A DNA stretch of 64,000 bases from Candidatus Tectomicrobia bacterium (GTDB taxonomy: Bacteria > UBA8248): positions 159,291 through 223,290 of the forward strand of contig JACPUR010000019.1 of the NCBI GenBank assembly GCA_016192135.1, read 5' to 3'. A program made the translations under genes and the position numbers. Of this stretch, positions 56,842 to 64,000 are shown piece after piece; position 1 is the first letter of the stretch; each line of letters begins with the position of its first letter. A model generated the notes under the pieces. That model had not been told where the DNA came from, made no database searches, and saw nothing but the letters and a program-made list of their open reading frames with translations.

Positions 56842-57356
56842 GAAAGCCCCGAATCCCGCTTGTTCCCGGCTGTTTTCCTCAAAAATCCGGTATGCATGAA
56901 AGTGCGCGAAATTGCGGTAGCGGGCGGCGGGCGGGGAGGGGGTATCTTACCGAGGGGCGGGGCACGCCCGCAGGGGCGGGTTTGAAACCCGCCCCTACGG
57001 AACGGGCGCGCCGGATGCCCGCCGCGCGAAGTCTCGCGAATGGAGGGGAAAAGCCCATGGTTTTCGCCGGGAGGAGAAGGAGGGCGCAGCGCAAGTAACG
57101 GATAATAACGCTTAGTAAGGGATAAAGAGGGGATAAAGCCCCGTTCTTTTGCGGGAGCCCCCCGCCCCCCGGGAAGAAGCGAGACGCGGGCTTCCGATGT
57201 TTTCCGGCGGTTTCCGGGGAAATTACGGGGAATTCCGGCAGGAAAATAAATCGGAACGGGGGCGGCGGCGGGATTACTTTCTTTCGCCCTGTGCTAGCAT
57301 GGGCCTTCCCGCCCGAAAAAAACGCCCCGATTCCCGAGAGCCAGGGGAACGACCGT
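56842..57356. other. Intergenic region before corA; one repeat, no gene seen
   Basis: A 515-base gap. It holds one family A palindrome (AGGGGCGGGTTT and its complement around a central G, 56972-56996) and, at its end, the extended -10-like TGCTAGCAT (57292-57300) 57 nt before corA. The stretch 57095-57250 has mixed composition with AT-rich pockets (GGATAATAACGCTTAG) but no convincing open frame or M-box-type magnesium sensor. Confidence 0.6.
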
Positions 57357-58421
57357 ATGACCATCTTTCCGAAGGGAACGCGGAGAAAGGCCGGCCTCGC
57401 CCCGGGCACCCTGATCCAGATGGCGGAGAAGAAGACCGAGCGCACGGCCGTCCGCGCCCTGGACTATTCGCGGGACGCCCTCGATGAGCGCGAGGTGCTG
57501 GACCCCTCGGAGTGGCGAGCTTTCAAGGAATCGCCCGCCATGACGTGGATCCGGGTGGAGGGCATCCACGAAACCGAGGTGCTCCGGCAGCTGGGCGATG
57601 TCTTCGGCATCCATTCCCTCGTCCTGGAGGACATCCTCCACACCGACCAGCGCCCCAAGGTGGAGGACTACGACGAGTATCTCTACGTCGTGCTGAAGGT
57701 GCTCCTCTACAACGGCGAGGACAAGCGCGTCACCGTCGAGCAGCTCAGCATCGTCCTCGGCCGGAACTTCGTCATCACCTTCGAGGAGAAGGACCGGGGC
57801 CTGTTCAACCCGATCATCAAGCGCATACGCGAGTCCAAGGGCCGGTTCCGCAACCGGGGGGTGGATTATCTCTTCTATGCCCTCGTGGACGTGGCGGTGG
57901 ACCACTACTTCGTGGTCCTGGAGCGCCTGGGGGAGGACATCGAGGAAATCGAGGAGGAGGTCATCGAGTCCCCCACGCCCGAGGTCATGCAGCGCATCTT
58001 CGACGCCCGGATGAACATGCTCATCCTGCGCCGCGCGCTCTTCCCCCTGCGCGACCTGACGAACCTCCTGGTGCGGGACGACTTCCCCCAGATCGGGGAG
58101 GAGATCAAGGTCTATCTCCGCGACGTGTACGACCACGCCGTGCAGCTCATCGAGACGGTGGAGGTTTCGCGCGACATGGTGCAGAACATGGCGGACCTCT
58201 ACCTCTCGGTCATCAACAACCGGATGAACGAGGTCATGAAGGTCCTGACCCTCATCGCCACGATTTTCATCCCCCTGACCTTCATCGCGAGCATCTACGG
58301 GATGAATTTCAAGTACATGCCCGAGCTGGAGTGGCCGGGCGCCTATCACGCCGTCCTGGCCGCCATGGCCGGGATCGGGCTTTTCATGCTGGGCTATTTC
58401 AAGCGGCGCGGCTGGTTCTGA
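57357..58421 (+). CDS. corA: CorA family magnesium/cobalt transporter
   Basis: A 354-residue channel-type transporter for Mg2+ or Co2+. The large cytosolic domain includes LVLEDILHTDQRPKVEDYDE and YLYVVLKVLLYNGEDKRVTV. The long stalk helix reads DVYDHAVQLIETVEVSRDMV, and the two membrane helices are VLTLIATIFIPLTFIASIYG and YHAVLAAMAGIGLFMLGYFK. The selectivity signature is YGMNFKYMPEL between them. The C-terminus is KRRGWF. ATG 57357 with AGGGGA 8 nt upstream is preferred to 57291. Confidence 0.94.
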   Translation: MTIFPKGTRRKAGLAPGTLIQMAEKKTERTAVRALDYSRDALDEREVLDPSEWRAFKESPAMTWIRVEGIHETEVLRQLGDVFGIHSLVLEDILHTDQRPKVEDYDEYLYVVLKVLLYNGEDKRVTVEQLSIVLGRNFVITFEEKDRGLFNPIIKRIRESKGRFRNRGVDYLFYALVDVAVDHYFVVLERLGEDIEEIEEEVIESPTPEVMQRIFDARMNMLILRRALFPLRDLTNLLVRDDFPQIGEEIKVYLRDVYDHAVQLIETVEVSRDMVQNMADLYLSVINNRMNEVMKVLTLIATIFIPLTFIASIYGMNFKYMPELEWPGAYHAVLAAMAGIGLFMLGYFKRRGWF

Positions 58422-58587
58422 CCCCTCCTGTTTCGTCTTACTTTCGATATCTCCGGCGCATGACTCGGACCGGCGCATCCTGTAGGATGCCGCCGGTTGG
58501 CCCACCCCGCACCACTCCAAGCCGGAGTTCCCGCGTGCTCAGGCTTGGGCGCATGCCGGATTTATTCCCCTGAAGGAGGCGAAGCAG

Positions 58588-59799
58588 ATGGGTACTGATC
58601 AAGGGTTGATGGGCGTCGATTGGGAGTCGCGGCTGGATTTCGCCCGGCTGCGCCGCGAGCGGCTCCAGCGCGCGAAGGACGCCCTCGCGAAATCGGACGT
58701 GGACGTCCTCTTCGTCTTCCGCACCGAGGACTGCCGCTACCTCACCGGCTTCCGCTCCCACCTCCATCCGACGGCCTCCCTCGGGATGGCCGTGAGCGTC
58801 CTGGCCAAGGGCGGCGAGCCCTTCATCTTCAGCATGGACCACGACCACGTCCGCGCCCGCATGACCTTCCTGAACCCCGAGCAGATTCAGGAGCGGGCGA
58901 ACTTCCGCGACCTGGTCGGGGTCCGCAAGTGGGCGGACAAGGTGAAGGGCCTCCTCGGCAGCAGCCTCGAGGGCAAGCGCATCGGGGTGGACCTCTGGAC
59001 CCCCGGCATTGAAAAGCACCTGAAGGAGGCCTTCCCCAAGTCCGAGTTCGTGGACGGCTACGCCGTGATGTGCAAGGCGAAGGTCATCAAGACCCAGGAC
59101 GAGATCGAGTGCCTGAAGGTGGCCACCGTCATGACCGAGGCGGCGATGGACACGGCGCTCGAGTTCCTGCGCCCCGGCGTGCGGGAGTGCGAGGTCTTGT
59201 CCGTCGCCTGGCAGAAGATGACCGCCCTCGGCAGCGAGTGGACCCAATGCGCCAACATCGTCTGCTCGGGCCCCTACACCGCCCCCTACCGGCGCTTCAC
59301 CTCGGACCGCATCATCCGCAAGGGCGACCCCGTTATCATCGACATCGGCGCCTGCTTCAACGGCTACTGGGGCGACTTCACCCGCACCTGGATCTGCGGC
59401 GGCATCAAGCCGACCAAGGAGCAGATCGAGTGGCACCAGAGGTGCTACAACTCGGTGTGGAACTCCTGCGGCGAGTGCAGGCCGGGCAAGACCACGCTGG
59501 ACGTCTACAAGGCGGCCGAGCCCTACATCCTCGACAGCCTGGGCCACGGCTCGGGCACGAACCCCTGGGAGCTCCCCTACTTCAGCCCCGCGGCCTATGA
59601 CGACCCGATGAAGCTCGAGCCCGGAATGACGGCCAACCTCGAGCCCTACGCGGGCAAGGAGGGGGTGGGCGGCTTCCGGCTGGAGAACAACGTGGTCGTC
59701 ACCACCGGCGAGCCCGACATCTACACGCCCTATCCCTACGACGAGCGCCTGGTGAAGGACCTCCACCCGCTCGACACCACGACCGGGCGGACGCGCTAG
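58588..59799 (+). CDS. M24 family metallopeptidase (Xaa-Pro aminopeptidase-like)
   Basis: A 403-residue pita-bread peptidase. The N-terminal creatinase-like domain (about 1-165) contains DVLFVFRTEDCRYLTGFRSH. The catalytic domain has both bridging aspartates in VIIDIGACFNGYWGDFTRTW, the histidine in LDSLGHGSGTNPWELPYFSP, and glutamates in MTANLEPYAGKEGVGGFRLE and NNVVV, so all five metal ligands are present. Members include prolidases, creatinase and ectoine hydrolase; the substrate is open. AAGGAGG lies before the ATG. It stands alone. Confidence 0.9.
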   Translation: MGTDQGLMGVDWESRLDFARLRRERLQRAKDALAKSDVDVLFVFRTEDCRYLTGFRSHLHPTASLGMAVSVLAKGGEPFIFSMDHDHVRARMTFLNPEQIQERANFRDLVGVRKWADKVKGLLGSSLEGKRIGVDLWTPGIEKHLKEAFPKSEFVDGYAVMCKAKVIKTQDEIECLKVATVMTEAAMDTALEFLRPGVRECEVLSVAWQKMTALGSEWTQCANIVCSGPYTAPYRRFTSDRIIRKGDPVIIDIGACFNGYWGDFTRTWICGGIKPTKEQIEWHQRCYNSVWNSCGECRPGKTTLDVYKAAEPYILDSLGHGSGTNPWELPYFSPAAYDDPMKLEPGMTANLEPYAGKEGVGGFRLENNVVVTTGEPDIYTPYPYDERLVKDLHPLDTTTGRTR

Positions 59800-59831
59800 A
59801 AAAATCGGAACCGGCGAGAAACGAATCCGCG

Positions 59832-59942
59832 GGGGCGGGTCTCAGGCCCGCCCCTGCGGATTTCACCGACATGGCTGGTTCCGTAGGGGCGATGCTTGTC
59901 ATCGCCCTCTCCAAAGCGGGCGAACACGAGGTTCGCCCCTAC
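59832..59942. repeat. Palindromic repeat family A, three units
   Basis: GGGGCGGG/CCCGCCCC (59832-59855), GTAGGGGCGATG with CATCGCCC (59883-59906) and GGGCGAACACGAGG with TTCGCCCCTAC (59918-59942) lie in tandem between the M24 gene and the convergent ABC permease. The third unit is the mirror image of the copy at 56388-56413. Confidence 0.8.
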
Positions 59943-59965
59943 GGATGCCGCATGGATCTGAGAGG

Positions 59966-60745
59966 TTACCCCGCGCTCCGCTCGGCGGTTCGGACGGCGG
60001 CCAGGAAGGCCAGGAGGGCGAAGAGGGCGGTCACGAGGAGGGAGACCTCCATCCCCGGGAGGCCCTGGACGGCGGCGGGGCTCGACAGGTAGAGCGATCG
60101 CCGCAGGGCGGCGACCCCGTAGGTCAGCGGGTTCGCCTTCATGGCCAGCGCGAGGAGGGGGTGGGCCCCCTCCGCCGGGAAGACGGCCCCCGAGAGCAGC
60201 CAGAGCGGCAGCAGCGCCAGGTTCATGATCGAGTGCAGGCCCTGGGTCGAGTCGATGCGCCAGGCGAAGAGCAGGCCCAGGCTCGTCAGCGCGAACCCCA
60301 TCAGCGCCATCACCCCCACCGCGGCCAGCACGCCCGCCGCGGAAAGAGGCACCCCGGCCAGCGGGGCGGCCGCGAGCAGCAGCACCCCCTGGAGCAGGCC
60401 CAGCGTCGTCCCCCCCAGCGCCTGCCCCAGCACGATGGCCGAGCGCGGCACCGGCGCGGCCAGAACGCCCTGCAGGAAGCGCTGCTTGCGGTCGTCCATC
60501 ACCGAGAAGGTGGAGAAGATGGCGGTGAAGAGCACCACCATGGCGACGATGCCGGTGAAGAAGTACTCCGCATAGCCCTCCGCCCCGTTCCCGGCCGGGG
60601 AGCGGAAGGAGCGCCCGAAGCCGCTCCCCAGCACCAGCCAGAAGAGCAGGGGCTGCCCGAAGGCCCCGACGATGCGGCTGCGCTGGCGCAGGAAGCGCAC
60701 GATCTCGCGCTGCCAGAGGGTCAGGGCCGGGAGGAGGAAGTTCAC
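59966..60745 (-). CDS. ABC-2 type transporter permease
   Basis: A 259-residue permease with six hydrophobic segments and the ABC-2 pattern: LWQREIVRFLRQRSRIVGAF near the start, YFFTGIVAMVVLFTAIFSTF, the conserved ERERR-like RKQRFLQGVLAAPVPRSAIV, and LLPLWLLSGAVFPAEGAHPL. It forms an exporter with the ATPase gene whose stop it overlaps by 4 bases. It ends the reverse-strand oxidase operon, suggesting a role in oxidase or copper-site assembly, as for the NosFY exporter (inference). Confidence 0.88.
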   Translation of the reverse strand: MNFLLPALTLWQREIVRFLRQRSRIVGAFGQPLLFWLVLGSGFGRSFRSPAGNGAEGYAEYFFTGIVAMVVLFTAIFSTFSVMDDRKQRFLQGVLAAPVPRSAIVLGQALGGTTLGLLQGVLLLAAAPLAGVPLSAAGVLAAVGVMALMGFALTSLGLLFAWRIDSTQGLHSIMNLALLPLWLLSGAVFPAEGAHPLLALAMKANPLTYGVAALRRSLYLSSPAAVQGLPGMEVSLLVTALFALLAFLAAVRTAERSAG

Positions 60746-61689
60746 GCCGCGCCCTCCTGGGGCGGGGCGCCGAAGCGGCGGCCCGTCCGGCGGATGAAGA
60801 CGTCCTCCAGGGTGGGCCGGCCGAAGGTGACGGACCGGACCTCGGCGCCGAAAGCCTCGATCACCTGGGGCAGCAGGGCGTGGGCGCCGGGGCGCTCCAC
60901 CCGCAGGCCCTCATCCACTTCCATCGCCTCCCACCCGAAGCGCGCTCGGAGCTTCTCCCGCAGGGAGGCGGGGTCGTCCGCCCGGATGAAGATCACCTCC
61001 TCCCCCGCCTCCCGCTTGAGCCCCTCGGGAGTGCCCAGCGCCACCAGGCGGCCCTCGTGCAGGATGCCCACCCGGTCGCAGCGCTCCGCCTCGTCCATCA
61101 GGTGGGTGGTCAGCACCACCGTCGTCCCCCGCTCCCGGCGGAGGCGGTCGAGCTCGCCCCCGAAGTCCCGCCGGGCGGCCGGGTCGAGGCCCGCCGTGGG
61201 CTCGTCCAGCAGCAGGAGATCCGGCCCCGGCAGCAGGGCCTTGGCCAGCTCGAGGCGGCGCTGCATTCCGCCCGAGAGAGTCTCGGCCATCTCCCTCGCC
61301 CGGGCCGCGAGGCCGAAGCGCTCGAGCTGGGCCGCCACGCCCGCCCGAAGGGCTGCGCCGCGCATCCCGAAGAGCCGGCCGTGGTGGATGAGGTTCTCGG
61401 CGCAGGTGAGCTTGGGGTCGATGCCCGGCTGCTGGAAGACCACGCCGAGCCTCCGCCGGGCCTGGGCGGGGGATTCCGCGAGCGGGACGCCGAAGACGCG
61501 CGCGCTCCCCCCGTCCGGCCGCAGCAGGGTGGCGAGGATGCGGAAGAGGGTGGTCTTGCCCCCTCCGTTCGGCCCGAGGAGGGCGAAGGTCTCCCCCCGG
61601 CCCACCTGGAAGCTCACCCCGGCCAGGGCGGCGCGGTCCCCGAAGGAGCGGTGCAGGTCCGTCACCTCGAGCGCGAGCGGGGCGCTCAT
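60742..61689 (-). CDS. ABC transporter ATP-binding protein (exporter, DrrA/NosF-like)
   Basis: A 315-residue ATPase. Walker A is LLGPNGGGKTTLFR (38-51), Q-loop VVFQQPGIDPKLT, signature LSGGMQRRLELAKALL, Walker B LLLLDEPTAGLDP and switch VVLTTHLMDEAERC. A C-terminal extension of about 80 residues ending EAFGAEVRSVTFGRPTLEDV, FIRRTGRRF is typical of the multidrug/NosF-type exporters. It overlaps the DUF983 gene upstream and the permease downstream by 4 bases each, so the whole set is translationally coupled. Confidence 0.9.
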   Translation of the reverse strand: MSAPLALEVTDLHRSFGDRAALAGVSFQVGRGETFALLGPNGGGKTTLFRILATLLRPDGGSARVFGVPLAESPAQARRRLGVVFQQPGIDPKLTCAENLIHHGRLFGMRGAALRAGVAAQLERFGLAARAREMAETLSGGMQRRLELAKALLPGPDLLLLDEPTAGLDPAARRDFGGELDRLRRERGTTVVLTTHLMDEAERCDRVGILHEGRLVALGTPEGLKREAGEEVIFIRADDPASLREKLRARFGWEAMEVDEGLRVERPGAHALLPQVIEAFGAEVRSVTFGRPTLEDVFIRRTGRRFGAPPQEGAA

Positions 61690-62069
61690 GCGGCGGGCCC
61701 TCCGTTCGTCCGGGGCGAGGCCGGGGGCGGGGAGATGAAGTGGTCCACGTTCAGCCACAGGCTCCGGGAGTGCCGGAAGAAGAGGAGGGGGAAAATCGCC
61801 GCCGCCGCCGTCCAAACGGCGAGCTGGACCGCCAGCGCGGGCGCGATCAGCCAGTCCAAGAGAAAGAAGCCGCCCAGGCAGAGGAAGACGGTGGCCGCAT
61901 AGTTGATGTAGATGGCGCCGATGAAGTAGCCCGGCTCCCGCTCCGTCCGGCAGCCGCACCGGGGGCAGGCAGGGTGCATCCGGAAGATTCCGGCGAACAA
62001 GGGTTCTTCCCGGCAATCCGGGCAACGCAGGCGCAGGCCGTTCGCGACGGCGGAGAGAAGGCCTCTCAT
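61686..62069 (-). CDS. DUF983 family protein
   Basis: A 127-residue protein of the DUF983 type, often encoded beside cytochrome c oxidase genes. The N-terminal part has two CxxC pairs (LRCPDCREEPLFAGIF, HPACPRCGCRTEREPGYFIG) as in the family, and the second half has two membrane helices (AIYINYAATVFLCLGGFFLL, LAVWTAAAAIFPLLFFRHSR). The family's role is unknown, though cofactor handling in oxidase assembly is commonly suspected. It overlaps the DUF420 gene (62066) and the ABC ATPase gene (61689). Confidence 0.88.
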   Translation of the reverse strand: MRGLLSAVANGLRLRCPDCREEPLFAGIFRMHPACPRCGCRTEREPGYFIGAIYINYAATVFLCLGGFFLLDWLIAPALAVQLAVWTAAAAIFPLLFFRHSRSLWLNVDHFISPPPASPRTNGGPAA

Positions 62070-62494
62070 CTCGGCGGGTAGAGCCAGTAAAGGAGGAGGT
62101 AGATCACCACCCCGGTCACCGAGACGTAGAGCCAGATAGGGAAGGTCCAGCGGGCGAGGCGGCGGTGGCGGATGAACTCCCCCCGGAAGGCGAGCCGCAG
62201 GGTCAGGATGGCGAGCACCGGCACCGCCGCCGCGAGGACGGTGTGGGAGATCAGGATGGCGAAGTAGACGGGCCGCACCCAGCCCTGCCCCGTGAAGCGC
62301 ACCGATCCCACGTTGTAGTGGTAGATCAGGTAGAAGACGAGGAAGAGGACCGAAACCCCGAAGGCCCAGAGCATGCACGTCCTGTGCTGACGGACGCGCA
62401 GCGCCCGGATGTGCAGGTAGCCCGCCACGAGGAGGATGGCGGCGAGCGCGTTCAGCGCCGCGTTGAGGGCTGGAAGCTGGCTTACGGAGAGCAA
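62066..62494 (-). CDS. DUF420 family membrane protein
   Basis: A 142-residue protein with four hydrophobic helices and the DUF420 pattern: LPALNAALNALAAILLVAGY, RQHRTCMLWAFGVSVLFLVF, YLIYHYNVGSVRFTGQG, VYFAILISHTVLAAAVPVLA and RHRRLARWTFPIWLYVSVTG, VVIYLLLYWLY. Members are encoded with heme-copper oxidases (CtaM-like) and help oxidase assembly. Translation starts at TTG 62494, with GGGGAGA 5 nt upstream. It lies between the subunit IV and DUF983 genes. Confidence 0.88.
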   Translation of the reverse strand: MLSVSQLPALNAALNALAAILLVAGYLHIRALRVRQHRTCMLWAFGVSVLFLVFYLIYHYNVGSVRFTGQGWVRPVYFAILISHTVLAAAVPVLAILTLRLAFRGEFIRHRRLARWTFPIWLYVSVTGVVIYLLLYWLYPPR

Positions 62495-62542
62495 CAGGGT
62501 CTCCCCGGACGGCAGCCGGGCCGCCCGCGGTTCCGCCGCGGA

Positions 62543-62836
62543 TCAAAAATCCGGCAGCGTCATGAGGACGACGAACACGCACAGGACGAGCGGGATCATC
62601 GCGATGTAGCCGAGGGCCACGCGCTCGAACTTCAAGTGCATGAAGTAGAGCGCCACCAGGGCCGCCTTGGTCAGCGCCATGATGACGAGGAGGAGTCCCT
62701 TGAGCATGTGCGGGTAGGCGGGCCCCGAGGATGGGTAGCCCGCCGCCACCTCCAGGATGGTCAGGGCCAGCAGCCACCAGAAGATGGCCATGTAGTTGAC
62801 GTGGTGCGCCGCGTGCTGCGAGTGGCCATGAGCCAT
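62543..62836 (-). CDS. Cytochrome c oxidase subunit IV (prokaryotic)
   Basis: A 97-residue protein with a His-rich N-terminus (MAHGHSQHAAHHVNYMAIFW) and three membrane helices: WLLALTILEVAAGY, MLKGLLLVIMALTKAALVAL and IAMIPLVLCVFVVLMTLPDF. The K-A-x-L-V-x-x-Y-F-M-H-L segment (TKAALVALYFMHLKFE) is the mark of COX4_pro. GGGAGAG precedes the ATG. It lies 49 nt downstream of the subunit III gene in the oxidase operon. Confidence 0.92.
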   Translation of the reverse strand: MAHGHSQHAAHHVNYMAIFWWLLALTILEVAAGYPSSGPAYPHMLKGLLLVIMALTKAALVALYFMHLKFERVALGYIAMIPLVLCVFVVLMTLPDF

Positions 62837-62885
62837 GTGTCCGCGCTCTCCCTTTGAAGGCGGGGCCGCGCCCGGGGGCGCTCCT

Positions 62886-63500
62886 TTACAGGAGGTAGAC
62901 GAAGGTGAAGACCAAGATCCAGACCAGGTCGACGAAGTGCCAGTAGAGCCCGGCGATCTCCACCGCGTTGTAGCTGTGCGCCGAATAGGCCCCCTGGCTG
63001 CCCCTCCAGGCGATGATCGAGAGGTAGATGACCCCGCCCGTCACGTGCATCCCGTGAAAGCCGGTGATCATGAAGAACGTCGTCCCGAACAGACCCGCCC
63101 CCCACTTGTTCGCGGTGAGGCCGAGGCCCTCGTGGATGAGGTGCGTCCACTCGTAGGCCTGAAGCCCGAGGAAGATGGCGCCGCCCAGGACGGTGAGCCC
63201 CAGGAACTTCACGAGGCCCCCCTGGTCCCCCCGCTTGATGGCGTCCAGCCCCTTCACCATGGTCACGCTGCTGCAGATGAGCAGGAAGGTCATGAACGCC
63301 GTAAGGCCGATGCCCAGGACGTCGGTGGGCACGGGCCAGTTCTTGCTCGTGCTGCGCATGACGGCGTAGCCCGCGAGCAGGATGCCGAACGACATGGCGT
63401 CGCCCGCGAGGAAGATCCACATGCCGAGCTTGCCCCAGTTTTCTGGGGTCAGCGGGGACTCGGCGGGCTCGATGTGGTGCGCGGCGGCTGCTTGGCTCAA
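62886..63500 (-). CDS. ctaE: Cytochrome c oxidase subunit III
   Basis: A 204-residue subunit III with five membrane helices. Landmarks: KLGMWIFLAGDAMSFGILLA, LLICSSVTMVKGLDAIKRGD, LGLQAYEWTHLIHEGLGLTA, FFMITGFHGMHVTGGVIYLS with the GxHGxHV motif, and YNAVEIAGLYWHFVDLVWIL, the E-x-x-x-x-Y-W-H-F-V-D-x-V-W signature. It starts at TTG 63500 with AAGGAGAGGG 5 nt upstream. A second subunit III-like gene lies 300 nt upstream on the same strand. Confidence 0.95.
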   Translation of the reverse strand: MSQAAAAHHIEPAESPLTPENWGKLGMWIFLAGDAMSFGILLAGYAVMRSTSKNWPVPTDVLGIGLTAFMTFLLICSSVTMVKGLDAIKRGDQGGLVKFLGLTVLGGAIFLGLQAYEWTHLIHEGLGLTANKWGAGLFGTTFFMITGFHGMHVTGGVIYLSIIAWRGSQGAYSAHSYNAVEIAGLYWHFVDLVWILVFTFVYLL

Positions 63501-63519
63501 GTCGCCCTCTCCTTTTCGT

Positions 63520-63741
63520 CTATGCGTTGTGCCCGCGCCGGGCGCCCCGGCGGTGCGAGATGACGAGGGCCCCGCCGATCGTCCCGGCGAGGGCGAAGGG
63601 CATGGCCATGAGGAAAGTCAGGCTCCAGAAGTAGCCCGGGTCGCCGTCGAGCCCGCAGACGGCGCAGGCGGACGCGGCCTCGGGGAGCGCGAAAACAAAC
63701 GCACCCGCCAGAAGCGGGAGCCATCGGCGCAAGGATTTCAA
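63520..63741 (-). CDS. Small CxxC membrane protein in oxidase operon
   Basis: A 73-residue protein starting MKSLRRWLPLLAGAFVFALP, a signal sequence, then SACAVCGLDGDPGYFW with a CxxC directly after the cleavage site, and a membrane helix (LTFLMAMPFALAGTIGGALV) with a basic tail. TTG 63741 is the likely start, as GGAGGAAAA lies 4-8 nt upstream; longer forms would overlap the neighbouring gene. It sits between the two subunit III-like genes. The CxxC facing the periplasm could bind copper or act as a thiol pair in CuA assembly (inference). Confidence 0.7.
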   Translation of the reverse strand: MKSLRRWLPLLAGAFVFALPEAASACAVCGLDGDPGYFWSLTFLMAMPFALAGTIGGALVISHRRGARRGHNA

Positions 63742-63803
63742 GGGCTTTTCCTCCGACGCCACTATGCCATCCACCCCGGGGGGTGTCAACGAAAGCATGG
63801 GTC

Positions 63804-64000
63804 CTAAATCAGATAAACGAGGATGAAAAGCACCGGCCACAGCCCGACGACCAGGTGCCAGTACATCCCGCAGCACACCGCCGCGCGGACCAGCACGGCC
63901 AGCAGCCACACCACCCCGCAGAAGACGTGGAACGCGTGGGTCCCGATGATGGTGTAGAAGGTCGAGCCGTAGACGCCCGAGGAGGCGGTCAGGCCGAAGC
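63804..64000 (-). CDS. Second cytochrome c oxidase subunit III-like protein, C-terminal part
   Basis: The last 65 codons of a reverse-strand gene whose start lies beyond the window. It reads FGLTASSGVYGSTFYTIIGT, HAFHVFCGVVWLLAVLVRAA, VCCGMYWHLVVGLWPVLFIL and VYLI. The T-x-H-A-F-H-V motif and the final Y-W-H segment are those of subunit III. The usual Y-W-H-F-V-D-x-V-W signature is changed to YWHLVVGLW, so the conserved aspartate is missing. Two subunit III-like proteins encoded side by side suggest a divided or duplicated subunit. Confidence 0.85.
   Translation of the reverse strand, partial: FGLTASSGVYGSTFYTIIGTHAFHVFCGVVWLLAVLVRAAVCCGMYWHLVVGLWPVLFILVYLI

Noticed and set aside
57001..57356. 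A magnesium M-box riboswitch before corA
   Set aside because: No AGGTGAGGCTCC-like core or three-helix layout is visible; only a few small hairpins.

Overview
The window is a G+C-rich (roughly 65-70% by eye) chromosomal segment from a Gram-negative, aerobically respiring, flagellate bacterium. It carries AsmA-type envelope proteins, periplasmic binding proteins, lipoprotein and Tat/Sec-type signal sequences, MotAB and an aa3-type cytochrome oxidase operon. The gene mix (DUF4911-like protein, split subunit III-like oxidase genes, PilZ doublets, sigma-54 activator, RqcH) points to a deltaproteobacteria-like or candidate-phylum lineage such as Rokubacteria/Tectomicrobia. That placement is inference only; no rRNA gene is present to fix it. 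Starts are often GTG or TTG, three of them in the oxidase operon.

Layout. 1-6.8 kb: FAH-family fragment and cupin protein, nadC-nadA (NAD synthesis), a structured intergenic region with a clean terminator that may encode a 6S-like RNA, MmgE/PrpD protein, receiver-like and DUF4911-like proteins, pyrF. 7-13 kb: two long AsmA paralogues flank an AT-rich island (about 9.18-10.96 kb) with a HicB/HicA-like toxin-antitoxin pair, a divergent winged-helix protein, an operator-promoter, a terminator and a truncated tRNA-Leu. 13.3-17.4 kb: tungstate regulator and TupABC uptake system. 17.6-23.3 kb: LysM lytic transglycosylase, an isolated dnaN, an XRE-cupin regulator and an MFS carrier. 23.3-29.4 kb: cytidylate-kinase-like protein, BrkB/YihY, TerC, an MBL hydrolase, and a 6-pyruvoyl-tetrahydropterin synthase overlapping an SDR reductase. 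29.5-32.7 kb: motA-motB, two PilZ proteins, a 2Fe-2S ferredoxin. 32.7-41.7 kb: tsaC/sua5, purE, ridA, rarA, sodC, glyoxalase-like, orphan peptide-binding protein, RDD, GNAT and type-4 UDG genes. 41.8-50.6 kb: coaBC (with a one-base frameshift), gmk, yicC, divergent rqcH, lipoprotein, DinB, a small membrane protein plus sodium:solute symporter behind a structured leader, hemW.

50.7-53.8 kb is the most unusual block. A GAF-AAA-Fis sigma-54 activator is followed by an AT-rich spacer with an exact -24/-12 promoter, then three tiny single-pass membrane proteins (two of them related to each other) and a UspA protein. 53.9-64 kb: RimK-like ligase, proA, a cytochrome c, CorA, an M24 peptidase, then a reverse-strand operon running from oxidase subunits III/IV through DUF420 and DUF983 to an ABC exporter.

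Three families of dispersed palindromic repeats occupy many intergenic gaps; in two places the end of a repeat supplies a gene's stop codon. The most promising undescribed candidates are the sigma-54/microprotein/UspA module, the symporter leader with two mutually exclusive folds, and the 6S-like RNA candidate.
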